Origin: Chimaeribacter arupi
GTDB lineage: Bacteria > Pseudomonadota > Gammaproteobacteria > Enterobacterales > Enterobacteriaceae
Reading direction: 5' to 3'
Assembly: GCF_002858805.1 (NCBI RefSeq)
Contig: NZ_PJZI01000020.1
Location: 1 to 64,000 of the forward strand
Length of the DNA: 64,000 bases
Positions within the stretch are counted from its first letter, which is position 1; each line of letters starts with the position of its first letter. Of this stretch, positions 11,514 to 20,704 are shown piece after piece. The position numbers were made by a program, and so were the translations under genes. The notes under the pieces are model-generated. The model was not told where the DNA came from. It saw only the letters and a program-made list of their open reading frames with translations, and did no database searches.

Positions 11514-11558
11514 CGCAACCTATTGATTTTAATAATCTATAAATCAATGTGATTAAAG

Positions 11559-11576
11559 CGTCGGGTTTTAACGACA
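11559..11576. promoter_or_regulatory. GlrR (QseF) binding site 3 upstream of glmY
   Basis: CGTC-N10-GACA, with one mismatch from the pattern, 63 bp after site 2 (about six turns). Between it and the promoter lies an AT-rich stretch (about 11590-11690) that could hold a bend-inducing protein such as IHF; I could not identify a clear IHF match. Confidence 0.68.
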
Positions 11577-11694
11577 GGGAGAGTAGGAAGTAACCAATGT
11601 TTATCCGTATAGAAAAATAAAATAATCACCGCGCAATATAAAATTATTCTTAAATTTAATGAGTTAACGAATTTTATAAAAAGTTGGCATACAT

Positions 11695-11710
11695 TGTGCT
11701 TATTAACGCT
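11695..11710 (+). promoter_or_regulatory. Sigma-54 promoter of glmY
   Basis: TGGCATACATTGTGCT carries GG (11696-11697) and GC (11708-11709) separated by exactly ten bases, the invariant -24/-12 spacing of sigma-54 promoters. The predicted start, 12-13 bases on, coincides with the first base of the GlmY match. Confidence 0.85.
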
Positions 11711-11721
11711 CAGTTGCTCAT

Positions 11722-11880
11722 TCACCTTACTTATGACAGCCCCGCTGATGCGGACTATGCGCTCCATAAGACCCGAATGACGCCAAAGCAAGGTGCCTAT
11801 CGTCCACCGCACCGATACCGCTGAAAGGCGCTATCACCCGCAGGGCGACACGTTGAGTGAGGCACCAACCTGACCACCTC
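11722..11880 (+). ncRNA. glmY: GlmY small RNA (3' end uncertain)
   Basis: The stretch beginning AGTTGCTCATTCACC at 11722 matches the 5' part of E. coli GlmY, including ACTTATG and CAGCCCC, and has later blocks shared with its homolog GlmZ (CATAAG, GAATGACGC, TATCGTCCAC, ACGTTGAGTGAGGCACC). In E. coli GlmY sequesters the adaptor RapZ, protecting GlmZ and so raising GlmS (glucosamine-6-phosphate synthase). It lies between purL and glrK as in E. coli. I see no terminator directly after the conserved body; the first strong one is at 12101-12128, so the primary transcript may be about 400 nt or the 3' end may be processed. Confidence 0.82.
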
Positions 11881-12035
11881 CGGCGATGAAGGATTCATCC
11901 GACGAGGTAAAAAAAGGATGCGCACGTCCCGCTTCTGATGAATGCCCGGCATCATCACACCGGGGACGTCACCAGGCATCCACCTTTTCCGGTTACGGGG
12001 CCTGCGCCGCGTAATGATAGGTCGAATTACTATCA
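11876..12035. repeat. Hairpin-rich segment downstream of the GlmY body
   Basis: Three inverted repeats are packed here. The first is ACCTC/GAGGT with an inner GATGAA/TTCATC (11876-11908). The second is a long imperfect hairpin (11916-11981) with nested arms GGATGC/GCATCC, ACGTCCC/GGGACGT and TGATGA/TCATCA. The third is TGATAG/CTATCA (12015-12035). No coding frame on either strand is convincing. It could be the extended 3' region of GlmY or an inserted repeat element. Confidence 0.6.
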
Positions 12036-12100
12036 GAGTCTGAGTTTTACCCCCTTGCCTGCGGACTCCGTAAGGCCGGGCAGGACGCCCACCGATTTGA

Positions 12101-12128
12101 GCACCGCATGATGGCGGTGCTTTTTTTT
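12101..12128 (+). terminator. Rho-independent terminator between glmY and glrK
   Basis: The stem GCACCGC/GCGGTGC is followed by eight T. It is the first strong forward terminator after GlmY and stands 82 bp before glrK, so it probably ends the GlmY transcript with partial read-through into glrK. Confidence 0.9.
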
Positions 12129-12210
12129 GCCTGTTTTTCAGCGCGGCGGCGGGGTGGGGTATACTGCCGGGCCGTGATGCGCACGGATTCAGCAAGGAGC
12201 CGGTTACCCC

Positions 12211-13680
12211 ATGCGATTCACCAAACACCTTTTTGCCCGCAAAAGGCTGTCGATAAAAAGCGGGCGGCTGTTCCCGCGTTCGCTGCGCCAGCTGGTGCTG
12301 ATGGCGTTCCTGCTGGTGCTGCTGCCGCTGCTGGTGCTGGCTTACCAGGCCTATGAGAGCCTGGACAACCTCAGCGCCCAGGCGGCGGACATCAACCGCA
12401 CCACGCTGAGCGATGCCCGCCGCAGTGAGGCGATGACCAGCGTGGCGCTGGAGATGGAGCGCAGTTACCGCCAGTATTGTGTGCTGGATGACGCCACACT
12501 GGCTCGGCTCTACCAGAACCAGCGCAAACAGTACGCGCAGATGCTCGGCACCCACGCCACCATTTTACCTGACCCCCGCTACTACCAGACGCTGCGCACC
12601 CTGCTGAACCAGCTGGCGGTGATGACGTGCCGCGAGAGCAGCCCGGCCCCGCAGGCGGCTGACGGGCTGGCGCAATTCTCCCGCGCCAATGCGGAAATGG
12701 TGCAGGCCACGCGCAACATCATCTTCTCCCGCGGGCAGCAGCTCCAGCACGCGATAGCCGAACGCGGCCAGTACTTTGGCTGGCAGGCGCTGCTGCTGTT
12801 CCTGCTCAGCGTCGCGCTGGTGGTGCTGTTTACCCGCATGATCATCGGCCCGGTCAAGGGCGTGGAACGGATGATCAACCGGCTGGGCGAAGGGCGGGCG
12901 CTGGGCAACAGCGTCTCTTTCCGCGGCCCGCGTGAGATCCGTTCGCTGGCGCAGCGCATTATCTGGCTGAGTGAACGGCTGGCCTGGCTGGAGTCACAGC
13001 GGCATGAATTCCTGCGCCATATCTCCCATGAGCTGAAAACGCCGCTGGCCAGTATGCGCGAAGGCACGGAGCTGCTGGCAGATGAAGTCGCCGGGCCGCT
13101 GACCCGTGACCAGCAGGAGGTGGTGGCGATCCTTGACCACAGCAGCCGGCACCTGCAAAAGCTGATTGAACAACTGCTGGATTACAACCGCAAACTGGCG
13201 GATGGCCCGGCCGGGAAAGAGGGGGTGGCACTGGCGGCGCTGATCAACCGGATCATGGCCGATCACAGCCTGCCGGCCCGTGCCAAGCAGATCACCACCC
13301 GGCTTGAGCTGGATGTGGCGGAGTGCTGGGCCGAGCCGACGCTGCTGATGCGCGCGCTGGACAATCTCTACTCCAATGCGGTGCACTACGGGGCTGAATC
13401 CGGTACCATTTGGGTCCGCAGCCAGCAGGTGGGCAACAGGGTACAGATTGAGGTGGCCAACAGCGGCACACCGATAGCCGAGGCGGAAAAAGCGATGGTC
13501 TTTGAGCCGTTTTTCCAGGGCAGCCAGCAGCGGAAAGGCGCTGTCAAAGGCAGCGGGCTGGGGCTGAGCATCGCCCATGACTGTATCCGCCGTATGCAGG
13601 GTGATCTGCAGCTGGTGAATGTCGCCTATGCTGATGTCTGCTTTCGCATTGAATTGCCTCTAACCGCCGGGAATGAATAA
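12211..13680 (+). CDS. glrK: Sensor histidine kinase GlrK (QseE)
   Basis: Inner-membrane sensor kinase of the GlrK/GlrR system that activates glmY. It has two membrane segments (about 28-46 and 190-208) around a periplasmic domain, a HAMP linker, a HisKA domain with His273 in SHELKTPL, and a C-terminal ATPase with NLYSNAVHYG and GSGLGLSIAHDC. The ATG follows an AAGGAG site. It is 489 residues, slightly longer than the E. coli protein at its N terminus. It is followed two bases later by qseG. Confidence 0.96.
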   Translation: MRFTKHLFARKRLSIKSGRLFPRSLRQLVLMAFLLVLLPLLVLAYQAYESLDNLSAQAADINRTTLSDARRSEAMTSVALEMERSYRQYCVLDDATLARLYQNQRKQYAQMLGTHATILPDPRYYQTLRTLLNQLAVMTCRESSPAPQAADGLAQFSRANAEMVQATRNIIFSRGQQLQHAIAERGQYFGWQALLLFLLSVALVVLFTRMIIGPVKGVERMINRLGEGRALGNSVSFRGPREIRSLAQRIIWLSERLAWLESQRHEFLRHISHELKTPLASMREGTELLADEVAGPLTRDQQEVVAILDHSSRHLQKLIEQLLDYNRKLADGPAGKEGVALAALINRIMADHSLPARAKQITTRLELDVAECWAEPTLLMRALDNLYSNAVHYGAESGTIWVRSQQVGNRVQIEVANSGTPIAEAEKAMVFEPFFQGSQQRKGAVKGSGLGLSIAHDCIRRMQGDLQLVNVAYADVCFRIELPLTAGNE

Positions 13681-13682
13681 CC

Positions 13683-14477
13683 ATGATAACGCTTTCACTG
13701 CACACCCTGTTACGACAGGGGGCCGGACTGGCACAGGCCATCCGCCACGGCTGGCGCGCCCGGCTGGCAGCGCTGGCCGGTATGCCGTTACTGCTGGTGG
13801 GCTGTATGCAGGGCGGCGGCCAGGGGGCCGCGCTCTCCACGCCGGAAAAAATCCCGGACAAGCAGGTGATCGATTTCCGCGTCGCCTCCTGTGACACCCT
13901 CTGGGATCTGGACGGGAAAGAGTACACCGAGAACCCGCTCTATTGGTTGCGTGCGATGGATTGCGCAGACCGGCTGGGTGCCGTCCAGGCGCGCCAGCTC
14001 GGCACCTCAATGGACGTGACCGGCTGGGAGAACGCCTTCCGGCAGGGGATCCTGCTCTCCAGCGCTGCGCCATCGCCCGGTGAGCGCCGCCTGCTGCTGG
14101 AAAAAGTGAACCAGCACCGCGCACAGATGCCCGGCTCGCTGCGGCCGCTGGTGCAACTGTGGCGCGAGCGCCAGAATCTGGAGATTGTGCTGAATGATGA
14201 CCGGGCCAAAGCACAGCGCGCGCAGGAACTCGCCGCCAGCCAGTTGACGGCGCTGCACCAGACGCAGGCGCTGCTGCAAAACAAACTCAATGACACCCGG
14301 CAAAAGCTGGAAAACCTCACCGATATCGAACGCCAGCTCTCCTCGCGCAAGCAGTTGCAGGGGGAGTTGCCGGAAAGCGGCGAAAACCGCGGCAGCGCCC
14401 GCCCGGTTGAGCCGGATGACACCTACACGCCGCCCGCCGCGCAAGGCAGCCGGGCGTCCACCTCCGCCAACCCTTAA
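13683..14477 (+). CDS. qseG: Outer-membrane lipoprotein QseG, GlrK activator
   Basis: QseG is a lipoprotein that interacts with the sensor GlrK (QseE) and stimulates its kinase activity. The lipobox LLVGC places the lipidated cysteine at residue 41, giving an unusually long signal region, so the true start may be further in. The conserved ENPLYWLRAMDCADRL and LENLTDIERQLSSRK segments match E. coli, and residues about 150-220 look like a coiled coil. The Pro/Ser-rich tail is longer than in E. coli. It sits between kinase and regulator genes. Confidence 0.93.
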   Translation: MITLSLHTLLRQGAGLAQAIRHGWRARLAALAGMPLLLVGCMQGGGQGAALSTPEKIPDKQVIDFRVASCDTLWDLDGKEYTENPLYWLRAMDCADRLGAVQARQLGTSMDVTGWENAFRQGILLSSAAPSPGERRLLLEKVNQHRAQMPGSLRPLVQLWRERQNLEIVLNDDRAKAQRAQELAASQLTALHQTQALLQNKLNDTRQKLENLTDIERQLSSRKQLQGELPESGENRGSARPVEPDDTYTPPAAQGSRASTSANP

Positions 14478-14491
14478 GGAGCGTCAGGGAG

Positions 14492-15832
14492 ATGACCCAA
14501 CGCAAACCCGCCAATCTGTTACTGGTCGATGATGACCCCAGCCTGCTGAAACTGCTGGGGATGCGCCTCACCAGTGAGGGCTTCAGCGTCACCACCGCCG
14601 GAAGCGGCCAGGAGGCGCTGCGGCTGCTGGCGCGTGACAAGATTGATCTGGTGATAAGCGACCTGCGGATGGATGAAATGGACGGCCTGGCGCTGTTCGC
14701 GGAGATCCAGAAACACCAGCCGGGGATGCCGGTGATTATCCTCACCGCCCACGGCTCGATCCCGGATGCGGTGGCCGCCACCCAGCAAGGCGTGTTCAGC
14801 TTCCTCACCAAACCGGTGGACCGCGATGCGCTCTACAAAGCGATTGATGAGGCGCTGGCGCTGACCACCGCTTCCGCCACCGATGAGCGCTGGCGGGAGG
14901 CGATCGTGACCCGCAGCCCGCTGATGCTGCGCCTGCTGGAGCAGGCGAGAATGGTGGCGCAATCGGATGTCAGCGTGCTGATTAACGGCCAGAGCGGCAC
15001 CGGCAAAGAGGTGCTGGCACAGGCGATCCACGCGGCCAGCCCGCGCGCGAAAAACGCGTTTATCGCCATTAACTGTGGGGCGCTGCCGGAGCAATTGCTG
15101 GAGTCTGAACTGTTCGGCCACGCCAAAGGCGCCTTTACCGGCGCGGTCAGCCAGCGGGAAGGGCTGTTCCAGGCCGCCGAGGGCGGCACGCTGTTTCTCG
15201 ACGAGATTGGCGACATGCCGCTGTCGCTTCAGGTCAAATTGCTGCGGGTATTGCAGGAGCGCAAAGTGCGCCCGCTCGGCAGCAACCGGGATCTGGACGT
15301 GAATGTGCGGATTATCTCCGCCACCCACCGTGACCTGCCGAAAGTGATGGCCAAGGGCGAGTTCCGCGAAGATCTCTTCTACCGGCTGAATGTGGTTAAC
15401 CTTAAATTGCCTGCGCTGAATGAGCGGCCGGAGGATATCCCGCTGCTGGCCAATCACCTGCTGCGCGAGGCGGCAACCCGGCATAAACCCTTTGTGCGCA
15501 GCTTCTCCGCGGATGCGATGCGGCGGCTGATGGCCGCCGGCTGGCCGGGCAACGTGCGCCAGTTGGTCAACGTGATAGAGCAGTGTGTGGCGCTGACCAC
15601 CGCCCCGGTGATCAGCGATGCGCTGGTGGAGCAGGCGCTGGAAGGGGAGAACACCGTGTTGCCGACCTTCGCGGAGGCGCGCAACCAGTTCGAGCTGCAC
15701 TATCTGCGCAAGTTGCTGCAAATCGCCAAGGGCAATGTCACCCAGGCCGCACGGATGGCGGGGCGCAACCGCACCGAGTTCTACAAGCTGCTGTCGCGCC
15801 ACGAGCTGGATGCCAATGACTTTAAAGAGTAA
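14492..15832 (+). CDS. glrR: Sigma-54 dependent response regulator GlrR (QseF)
   Basis: Activator of glmY. The receiver domain (1-120) has phospho-accepting Asp57 in [10 protein letters not shown]. The AAA+ domain carries Walker A GQSGTGKE (166-173) and the sigma-54-contact loop GAFTGA (213-218). A Fis-type helix-turn-helix ends the protein ([21 protein letters not shown]). Its predicted targets, TGTC-N10-GACA, occur three times before glmY in this window, so the whole circuit is local. It is third in the glrK-qseG-glrR operon. Confidence 0.97.
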   Translation: MTQRKPANLLLVDDDPSLLKLLGMRLTSEGFSVTTAGSGQEALRLLARDKIDLVISDLRMDEMDGLALFAEIQKHQPGMPVIILTAHGSIPDAVAATQQGVFSFLTKPVDRDALYKAIDEALALTTASATDERWREAIVTRSPLMLRLLEQARMVAQSDVSVLINGQSGTGKEVLAQAIHAASPRAKNAFIAINCGALPEQLLESELFGHAKGAFTGAVSQREGLFQAAEGGTLFLDEIGDMPLSLQVKLLRVLQERKVRPLGSNRDLDVNVRIISATHRDLPKVMAKGEFREDLFYRLNVVNLKLPALNERPEDIPLLANHLLREAATRHKPFVRSFSADAMRRLMAAGWPGNVRQLVNVIEQCVALTTAPVISDALVEQALEGENTVLPTFAEARNQFELHYLRKLLQIAKGNVTQAARMAGRNRTEFYKLLSRHELDANDFKE

Positions 15833-16029
15833 ATGCACGTGCGGTGCAGGGCGTTGCGGCTAAACAAACTGGCCGGAATGCTTTACACTCGCAAGCCTGT
15901 TGCCCGTCACTGGGCACATGGCGGGGCAGGATACCGGGCAGATGCCATACTTGAAGCCCGGCAGCACCCCATAAGAGATGCCGCCATCAGGACGCCGGCT
16001 TTCACAGCCACAGGTCTTTGCTCTTCGCA

Positions 16030-16045
16030 GCCGGACATGTCCGGC
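16030..16045. promoter_or_regulatory. Perfect 16-bp palindrome in the glrR-glnB gap
   Basis: GCCGGACATGTCCGGC is a perfect palindrome 76 bp before glnB, in a 288-bp gap that is longer than I would expect from E. coli. It could be a regulator site or a transcript hairpin; there is no T run, so it is not a terminator. Nothing else stands out in 15833-16120. Confidence 0.4.
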
Positions 16046-16105
16046 CTGTCGCAACAGGGCGCGGCGCCAGACGACAACCTCCGGCTTTAGCCGCATATTA
16101 TGTAA

Positions 16106-16459
<354 letters not shown>

Positions 16460-16501
16460 CGCCTCCCGTCACCGGGCGGGATGGCTCCCGCCCGCGCTTT
16501 A

Positions 16502-17695
16502 TCAAACCACTTTATGCGGGCCGAACACCTCATAGTGCAGGCGATCGGTGCTGACGCCCATCTCCAGCAGCTGGCGTGCGGCAAACTGCATAAAGGCCAC
16601 CGGGCCGCACAGGTAGATGTGCAACGCCGGATTGCGCAGGGTTCCGGCCAGCGGCGCCAGATCCATCACCCCTTCTGTGTCATACCCTTCACCCTGTACA
16701 TCCCCCTCAGCCGGGACGCGATACCAGATATGGCGGTGTAAACCCGGCATGTTCGCGGCGATATCCGCCACTTCCTGCGCGAACGCATGGACACGGCCAT
16801 TTTCCGCGGCATGGAGCCACCAGACCGGCGCGCGGTGCTGCGTCTCATGCAGCGTGTGCAGCATGGCCAGCATCGGGGTCTGGCCCACCCCGGCGGAGAT
16901 CAGCGCCACCGGCGTTTCCGGCGTCACGTCCATAAAGAAATCGCCGTGCGGTGCCGCCAGGTTAACCACGGTGCCGACCTGCGCCACATCATGCAGGTAG
17001 TTGGAGGCTTTACCGCCACCCTCACGTTTGACTGCGATCCGGTAGCTGCGGCCATTCGGGCTTTGCGTCAGCGAGTACTGGCGGATCTGCTGGTATTCGT
17101 TAAAGGCTTCATCCCGGATATAAACCGAAATGTACTGCCCCGGCTGGTAATCGGCGACCGGTTGGCCATCTACCGGTGCCAGTTCAATGCTGCTTATCAC
17201 CTCGCTCTGCGGCGTTTTTGCCACAATGCGGAACGCCCGCACCCCTTCCCAGCCGCCGCGTTTGGCCGCAGTCTGCTGGTAGATCTGGCTTTCACGCTGG
17301 ATAAAGACGTCGGCCAGTACCCCATAGGCTTTACCCCAGGCATCCAGCACCTCCTGGCCGGGGCTGAGCAACTCATCCAGCGTCGCCAGCAGGTTCTCAC
17401 CCACAATCGCGTACTGCTCCGGGCGGATGTTCAGGCTGGTATGTTTCTGCGCAATCTTCTCCACCGCCGGCAGGATAGCCGGCAGGTTTTCAATGTTGGC
17501 CGCATAGGCACAAATGGCATTAAACAGTGCCTCACGCTGATCACCTTTCATCTGGTGGCTCATGTTGAACACATGTTTCAGCTCAGGGTGGCGGCCCAGC
17601 ATACGGTCATAAAAGTGGGCGGTGAGGGCGGGGCCGGTCGCCACCAGAGCAGGAATGGTCGATTTGATGGTGGCGATGGTGGTGGTATCAAGCAT
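16502..17695 (-). CDS. hmp: Flavohemoprotein Hmp (nitric oxide dioxygenase)
   Basis: Hmp converts nitric oxide to nitrate with oxygen and NADH. The order is a globin domain (1-140, with the heme-ligand region [11 protein letters not shown]), an FAD-binding domain (RQYSLT near 205) and an NAD-binding domain ([29 protein letters not shown] at the end). The ATG at 17695 follows CAGGAG and gives 397 residues, near the E. coli 396; upstream codons in the frame overlap the operator and are rejected. A strong NsrR site lies in its promoter region. It is divergent from glyA as in E. coli. Confidence 0.97.
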   Translation of the reverse strand: MLDTTTIATIKSTIPALVATGPALTAHFYDRMLGRHPELKHVFNMSHQMKGDQREALFNAICAYAANIENLPAILPAVEKIAQKHTSLNIRPEQYAIVGENLLATLDELLSPGQEVLDAWGKAYGVLADVFIQRESQIYQQTAAKRGGWEGVRAFRIVAKTPQSEVISSIELAPVDGQPVADYQPGQYISVYIRDEAFNEYQQIRQYSLTQSPNGRSYRIAVKREGGGKASNYLHDVAQVGTVVNLAAPHGDFFMDVTPETPVALISAGVGQTPMLAMLHTLHETQHRAPVWWLHAAENGRVHAFAQEVADIAANMPGLHRHIWYRVPAEGDVQGEGYDTEGVMDLAPLAGTLRNPALHIYLCGPVAFMQFAARQLLEMGVSTDRLHYEVFGPHKVV

Positions 17696-17732
17696 GAGGT
17701 GCTCCTGAAGACGCGCGGCGTCAGAATTATAA

Positions 17733-17755
17733 ATGATGTATTTTAAATGCATCTT
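17733..17755 (-). promoter_or_regulatory. NsrR operator of hmp
   Basis: Read on the minus strand, the 23 bp are two 11-bp half-sites, AAGATGCATTT and AAATACATCAT, around one central base. This is an essentially perfect match to the NsrR site at E. coli hmp. NsrR is itself an Fe-S protein that loses repression when nitrosylated. Confidence 0.9.
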
Positions 17756-17910
17756 ATAGCGCGGCCGATCGCTTGTAAATAGCCGTTGTTTTGTTAAGGT
17801 TTTGTAATAATGAGAGATGGCTTCCAAAGGTGAAAAATTTGCCTTATTACCGAGAGAACAGCCGGTGAGATTTAGTGAGAAGATAATGGGGAAAGCCTTG
17901 CCGGGCGGGA

Positions 17911-17926
17911 AGCCAACCGTTTGCGT
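17911..17926 (+). promoter_or_regulatory. PurR box of glyA
   Basis: AGCCAACCGTTTGCGT matches the PurR consensus at all but one defined base (C for G at position 3). It lies about 100 bp before glyA, where E. coli also has a PurR site. The rest of the 333-bp hmp-glyA gap holds the NsrR site and promoters only. Confidence 0.7.
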
Positions 17927-18028
17927 AAAAAGCTGGCCGCAACCCTATGGCCGCAGGCAAAAACAGTTTACACTGTGCCGCATATCCCGTTGGGGGTCGT
18001 TTAATTGCGTGTGAGTCAGGAGAAGCAG

Positions 18029-19282
18029 ATGTTAAAGCGTGAAATGAACATTGCCGATTATGATGCCGAGCTGTGGCAGGCAATGGAGCAGGAAGTCGTG
18101 CGTCAGGAAGAACATATTGAACTGATTGCCTCTGAAAACTACACCAGTCCGCGTGTGATGCAGGCACAAGGTTCTCAGCTGACCAACAAATACGCTGAAG
18201 GCTATCCGGGCAAACGCTACTATGGCGGCTGCGAGTATGTCGACATCGTTGAGCAACTGGCGATCGACCGTGCCAAAGCCCTGTTCGGCGCAGACTACGC
18301 CAACGTCCAGCCGCACTCCGGCTCCCAGGCTAACTTCGCGGTTTACACGGCGTTGCTGCAACCGGGTGACACCATCCTCGGGATGAACCTGGCGCACGGC
18401 GGCCACCTGACCCACGGCTCCCCGGTTAACCTGTCCGGCAAACTCTATAACGTGGTGCCTTACGGCATCGATGAGACCGGCAAAATCGACTATGACGATC
18501 TGGCCCGTCAGGCGCAGGCGCACCAGCCGAAAATGATCATCGGCGGTTTCTCAGCCTACTCCGGCACCGTTGACTGGGCAAAAATGCGTGAGATTGCCGA
18601 CAGCATCGGCGCGTACCTGTTTGTGGACATGGCGCACGTGGCAGGCCTGGTGGCCGCCGGTGTCTACCCGAACCCGGTGCCTCATGCCCATATCGTGACC
18701 ACCACCACCCATAAAACCCTGGCAGGCCCGCGCGGCGGCCTGATCCTGGCGAAAGGCGGTGATGAGGATCTGTACAAGAAGCTGAACTCCGCTGTGTTCC
18801 CCGGCGGCCAGGGCGGCCCGCTGATGCATGTGATTGCCGGTAAAGCGGTGGCACTGAAAGAAGCGATGGAGCCTGAGTTCAAAACTTACCAGCAGCAGGT
18901 CGCCAAAAACGCCAAAGCGATGGTGGAAGTGGTACTGGCGCGTGGCTACAAAGTGGTGTCCGGCGGCACGGAAAACCACCTGTTCCTGATGGATCTGGTG
19001 GACAAAAACCTGACCGGTAAAGAAGCGGATGCCGCCCTGGGCCGCGCCAACATTACCGTGAACAAAAACAGCGTGCCGAACGATCCGAAAAGCCCGTTCG
19101 TGACCTCCGGCATCCGCATCGGTACCCCGGCAGTGACCCGCCGCGGCTTCAATGAAGATGACGTGCGCGAACTGGCCGGCTGGATCTGTGATGTGCTGGA
19201 CAACATCAATGATGAAGCCACCATTGAACGTGTGAAACAGAAAGTGCTGGCCATCTGCGCCCGCCTGCCGGTTTACGCATAA
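18029..19282 (+). CDS. glyA: Serine hydroxymethyltransferase GlyA
   Basis: PLP enzyme that interconverts serine and glycine with tetrahydrofolate, the main source of one-carbon units. The PLP-lysine motif [15 protein letters not shown] and the N-terminal [22 protein letters not shown] are as in E. coli, which fixes the start at 18029, with CAGGAGAAG as ribosome site. It is 417 residues long. A PurR box upstream links it to purine control, consistent with its one-carbon role. Confidence 0.99.
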   Translation: MLKREMNIADYDAELWQAMEQEVVRQEEHIELIASENYTSPRVMQAQGSQLTNKYAEGYPGKRYYGGCEYVDIVEQLAIDRAKALFGADYANVQPHSGSQANFAVYTALLQPGDTILGMNLAHGGHLTHGSPVNLSGKLYNVVPYGIDETGKIDYDDLARQAQAHQPKMIIGGFSAYSGTVDWAKMREIADSIGAYLFVDMAHVAGLVAAGVYPNPVPHAHIVTTTTHKTLAGPRGGLILAKGGDEDLYKKLNSAVFPGGQGGPLMHVIAGKAVALKEAMEPEFKTYQQQVAKNAKAMVEVVLARGYKVVSGGTENHLFLMDLVDKNLTGKEADAALGRANITVNKNSVPNDPKSPFVTSGIRIGTPAVTRRGFNEDDVRELAGWICDVLDNINDEATIERVKQKVLAICARLPVYA

Positions 19283-19335
19283 CCGCCCGCTGACCGGAGC
19301 AGGCCCTGCCTGCACGCTCATGCACTGACAGAAAA

Positions 19336-19361
19336 GGTACTGCCCGGCAGTACCTTTTTTT
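19336..19361 (+). terminator. Rho-independent terminator of glyA
   Basis: An eight-base stem GGTACTGC/GCAGTACC is followed by seven T, 53 bp after the glyA stop. Confidence 0.93.
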
Positions 19362-19552
19362 CGCCCGGACTTTTTCACCCGGACATTTTTCGGACGGCCT
19401 TTTTTGCCTATACTCCGGTGCAGCCCATGCGCGGCTGACCACCGGGCAGGCCCGGAAACCGGGCGTGGCCGCTCACCAACAGGAACGGGTGCTGATGTGC
19501 CCGGCGCAAGGCAGCGCGGCGTTGACCGGCTCTGCCTGTTATCGGAGATACC

Positions 19553-20698
19553 ATGGTTTTGCCATCCTCGTACTGGCTGGGGCTCAGCTACTTCACCTAT
19601 TTCTTCGCTTACGGCATCTTTTTGCCGTTTTTTGCTACCTGGCTGAAAGGCGAGGGGCTGGATGCCCAGGCCATCGGGCTGTTGCTCGGCATCGGGATGG
19701 TAGCCCGCTTCTCCGGCACGCTGCTGCTGGCCCCGGCAGTGAAAGAGGCGTCCCAGCTGGTGGCGGCGTTGCGCCTGATTGCCCTGCTGGCGCTGGCCTG
19801 TTGTGTGGGGTTCTGGTTTGGCAGCAGCTGGGCCTGGCTGATGCTGGTGATGGCCGGTTTCAACCTCTTTTTCGGCCCGCTGGTGCCGATGAGTGACGCG
19901 CTGGCGGCCACCTGGCAGCGGCAAATCGCCCTGGACTACGGCAAAGTGCGGGTCTGGGGATCGCTGGCGTTTGTGATTGGCTCGGCATTTATCGGCAAAA
20001 TGATTGCCGTGTTCGGGCATGGTGCCATTCTGTCAGCCCTGACGGCCGGGCTGGCGGCGATGCTGCTCGGGATGCTGCTGCGCCCGGCCGTGCCGCCGAA
20101 GGCTGACGCCCAGGCCGCAGAGCGTGGGGCAATCCCGTGGCGGGAGTTGCTGCGCCAGCCGCCGGTACGCCAATTCCTGCTGTGCGTGACGCTGTTACAG
20201 GCGGCGCACGCGGGCTATTACAGCTTCAGCGCGCTGTACTGGCAGGAGGCGGGGTACCCGGCCTCGGTAGTGGGCTATCTCTGGTCACTCGGGGTAGTGG
20301 CGGAGGTGCTGGTATTCACCTTCAGCCGCCAGTTGTTCTCCCGCTGGAGCGCCCGACACCTGTTGCTGCTTTCCGCCTGTTGCGGGGTGGTGCGCTGGGC
20401 GCTGATGGGCAGCTTTATTGGCCTGCCGTGGCTGGTGGTGATGCAGCTTCTGCACTGCGGCAGTTTTACGGTGTGCCACCTGGCGGCGATGCGCTTTATC
20501 TCTGCGCGTGACCCGCGTGAAGTGATCCGCCTGCAAGCCGCTTATTCAGCACTGGCGATGGGCGGCGGGATTGCGGTAATGACGGTGCTGGCCGGTTTCC
20601 TGTTCCAGCATATTCACCAGCAGGTGTTCTGGGTGATGGCGCTGGTGGCGCTGCCGGCCATCTTCTTGCGGCCGAAGGTGCAGCCCGCAGGCCGGTAA
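19553..20698 (+). CDS. hcaT: 3-phenylpropionate-type MFS transporter HcaT
   Basis: Twelve-helix major facilitator of the nucleoside:proton symporter-like group. Long blocks match E. coli HcaT: YFTYFFAYGIFLPFFATWLK, DYGKVRVWGSLAFVIGSA, GYLWSLGVVAEV, HCGSFTVCHLAAMRFI and the end VFWVMALVALPAIFLRPKV. The substrate assignment is by homology; no hca catabolic genes are near, so the real substrate could differ. It is convergent with csiE six bases away, the E. coli arrangement. Confidence 0.92.
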   Translation: MVLPSSYWLGLSYFTYFFAYGIFLPFFATWLKGEGLDAQAIGLLLGIGMVARFSGTLLLAPAVKEASQLVAALRLIALLALACCVGFWFGSSWAWLMLVMAGFNLFFGPLVPMSDALAATWQRQIALDYGKVRVWGSLAFVIGSAFIGKMIAVFGHGAILSALTAGLAAMLLGMLLRPAVPPKADAQAAERGAIPWRELLRQPPVRQFLLCVTLLQAAHAGYYSFSALYWQEAGYPASVVGYLWSLGVVAEVLVFTFSRQLFSRWSARHLLLLSACCGVVRWALMGSFIGLPWLVVMQLLHCGSFTVCHLAAMRFISARDPREVIRLQAAYSALAMGGGIAVMTVLAGFLFQHIHQQVFWVMALVALPAIFLRPKVQPAGR

Positions 20699-20704
20699 GC
20701 CGCG

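Noticed and set aside
11537-11812. 91-codon reverse frame across the GlmY promoter region
   Set aside because: It lies over the third GlrR box, the sigma-54 promoter and the start of GlmY, has no ribosome site and resembles no protein family I know. The low GC content comes from the regulatory region.
11797-12555. 252-codon reverse frame from the GlmY region into glrK
   Set aside because: Its N-terminal half is antisense to glrK and its C-terminal half crosses the terminator and hairpin segment. I considered a transposase remnant but saw no transposase motif.
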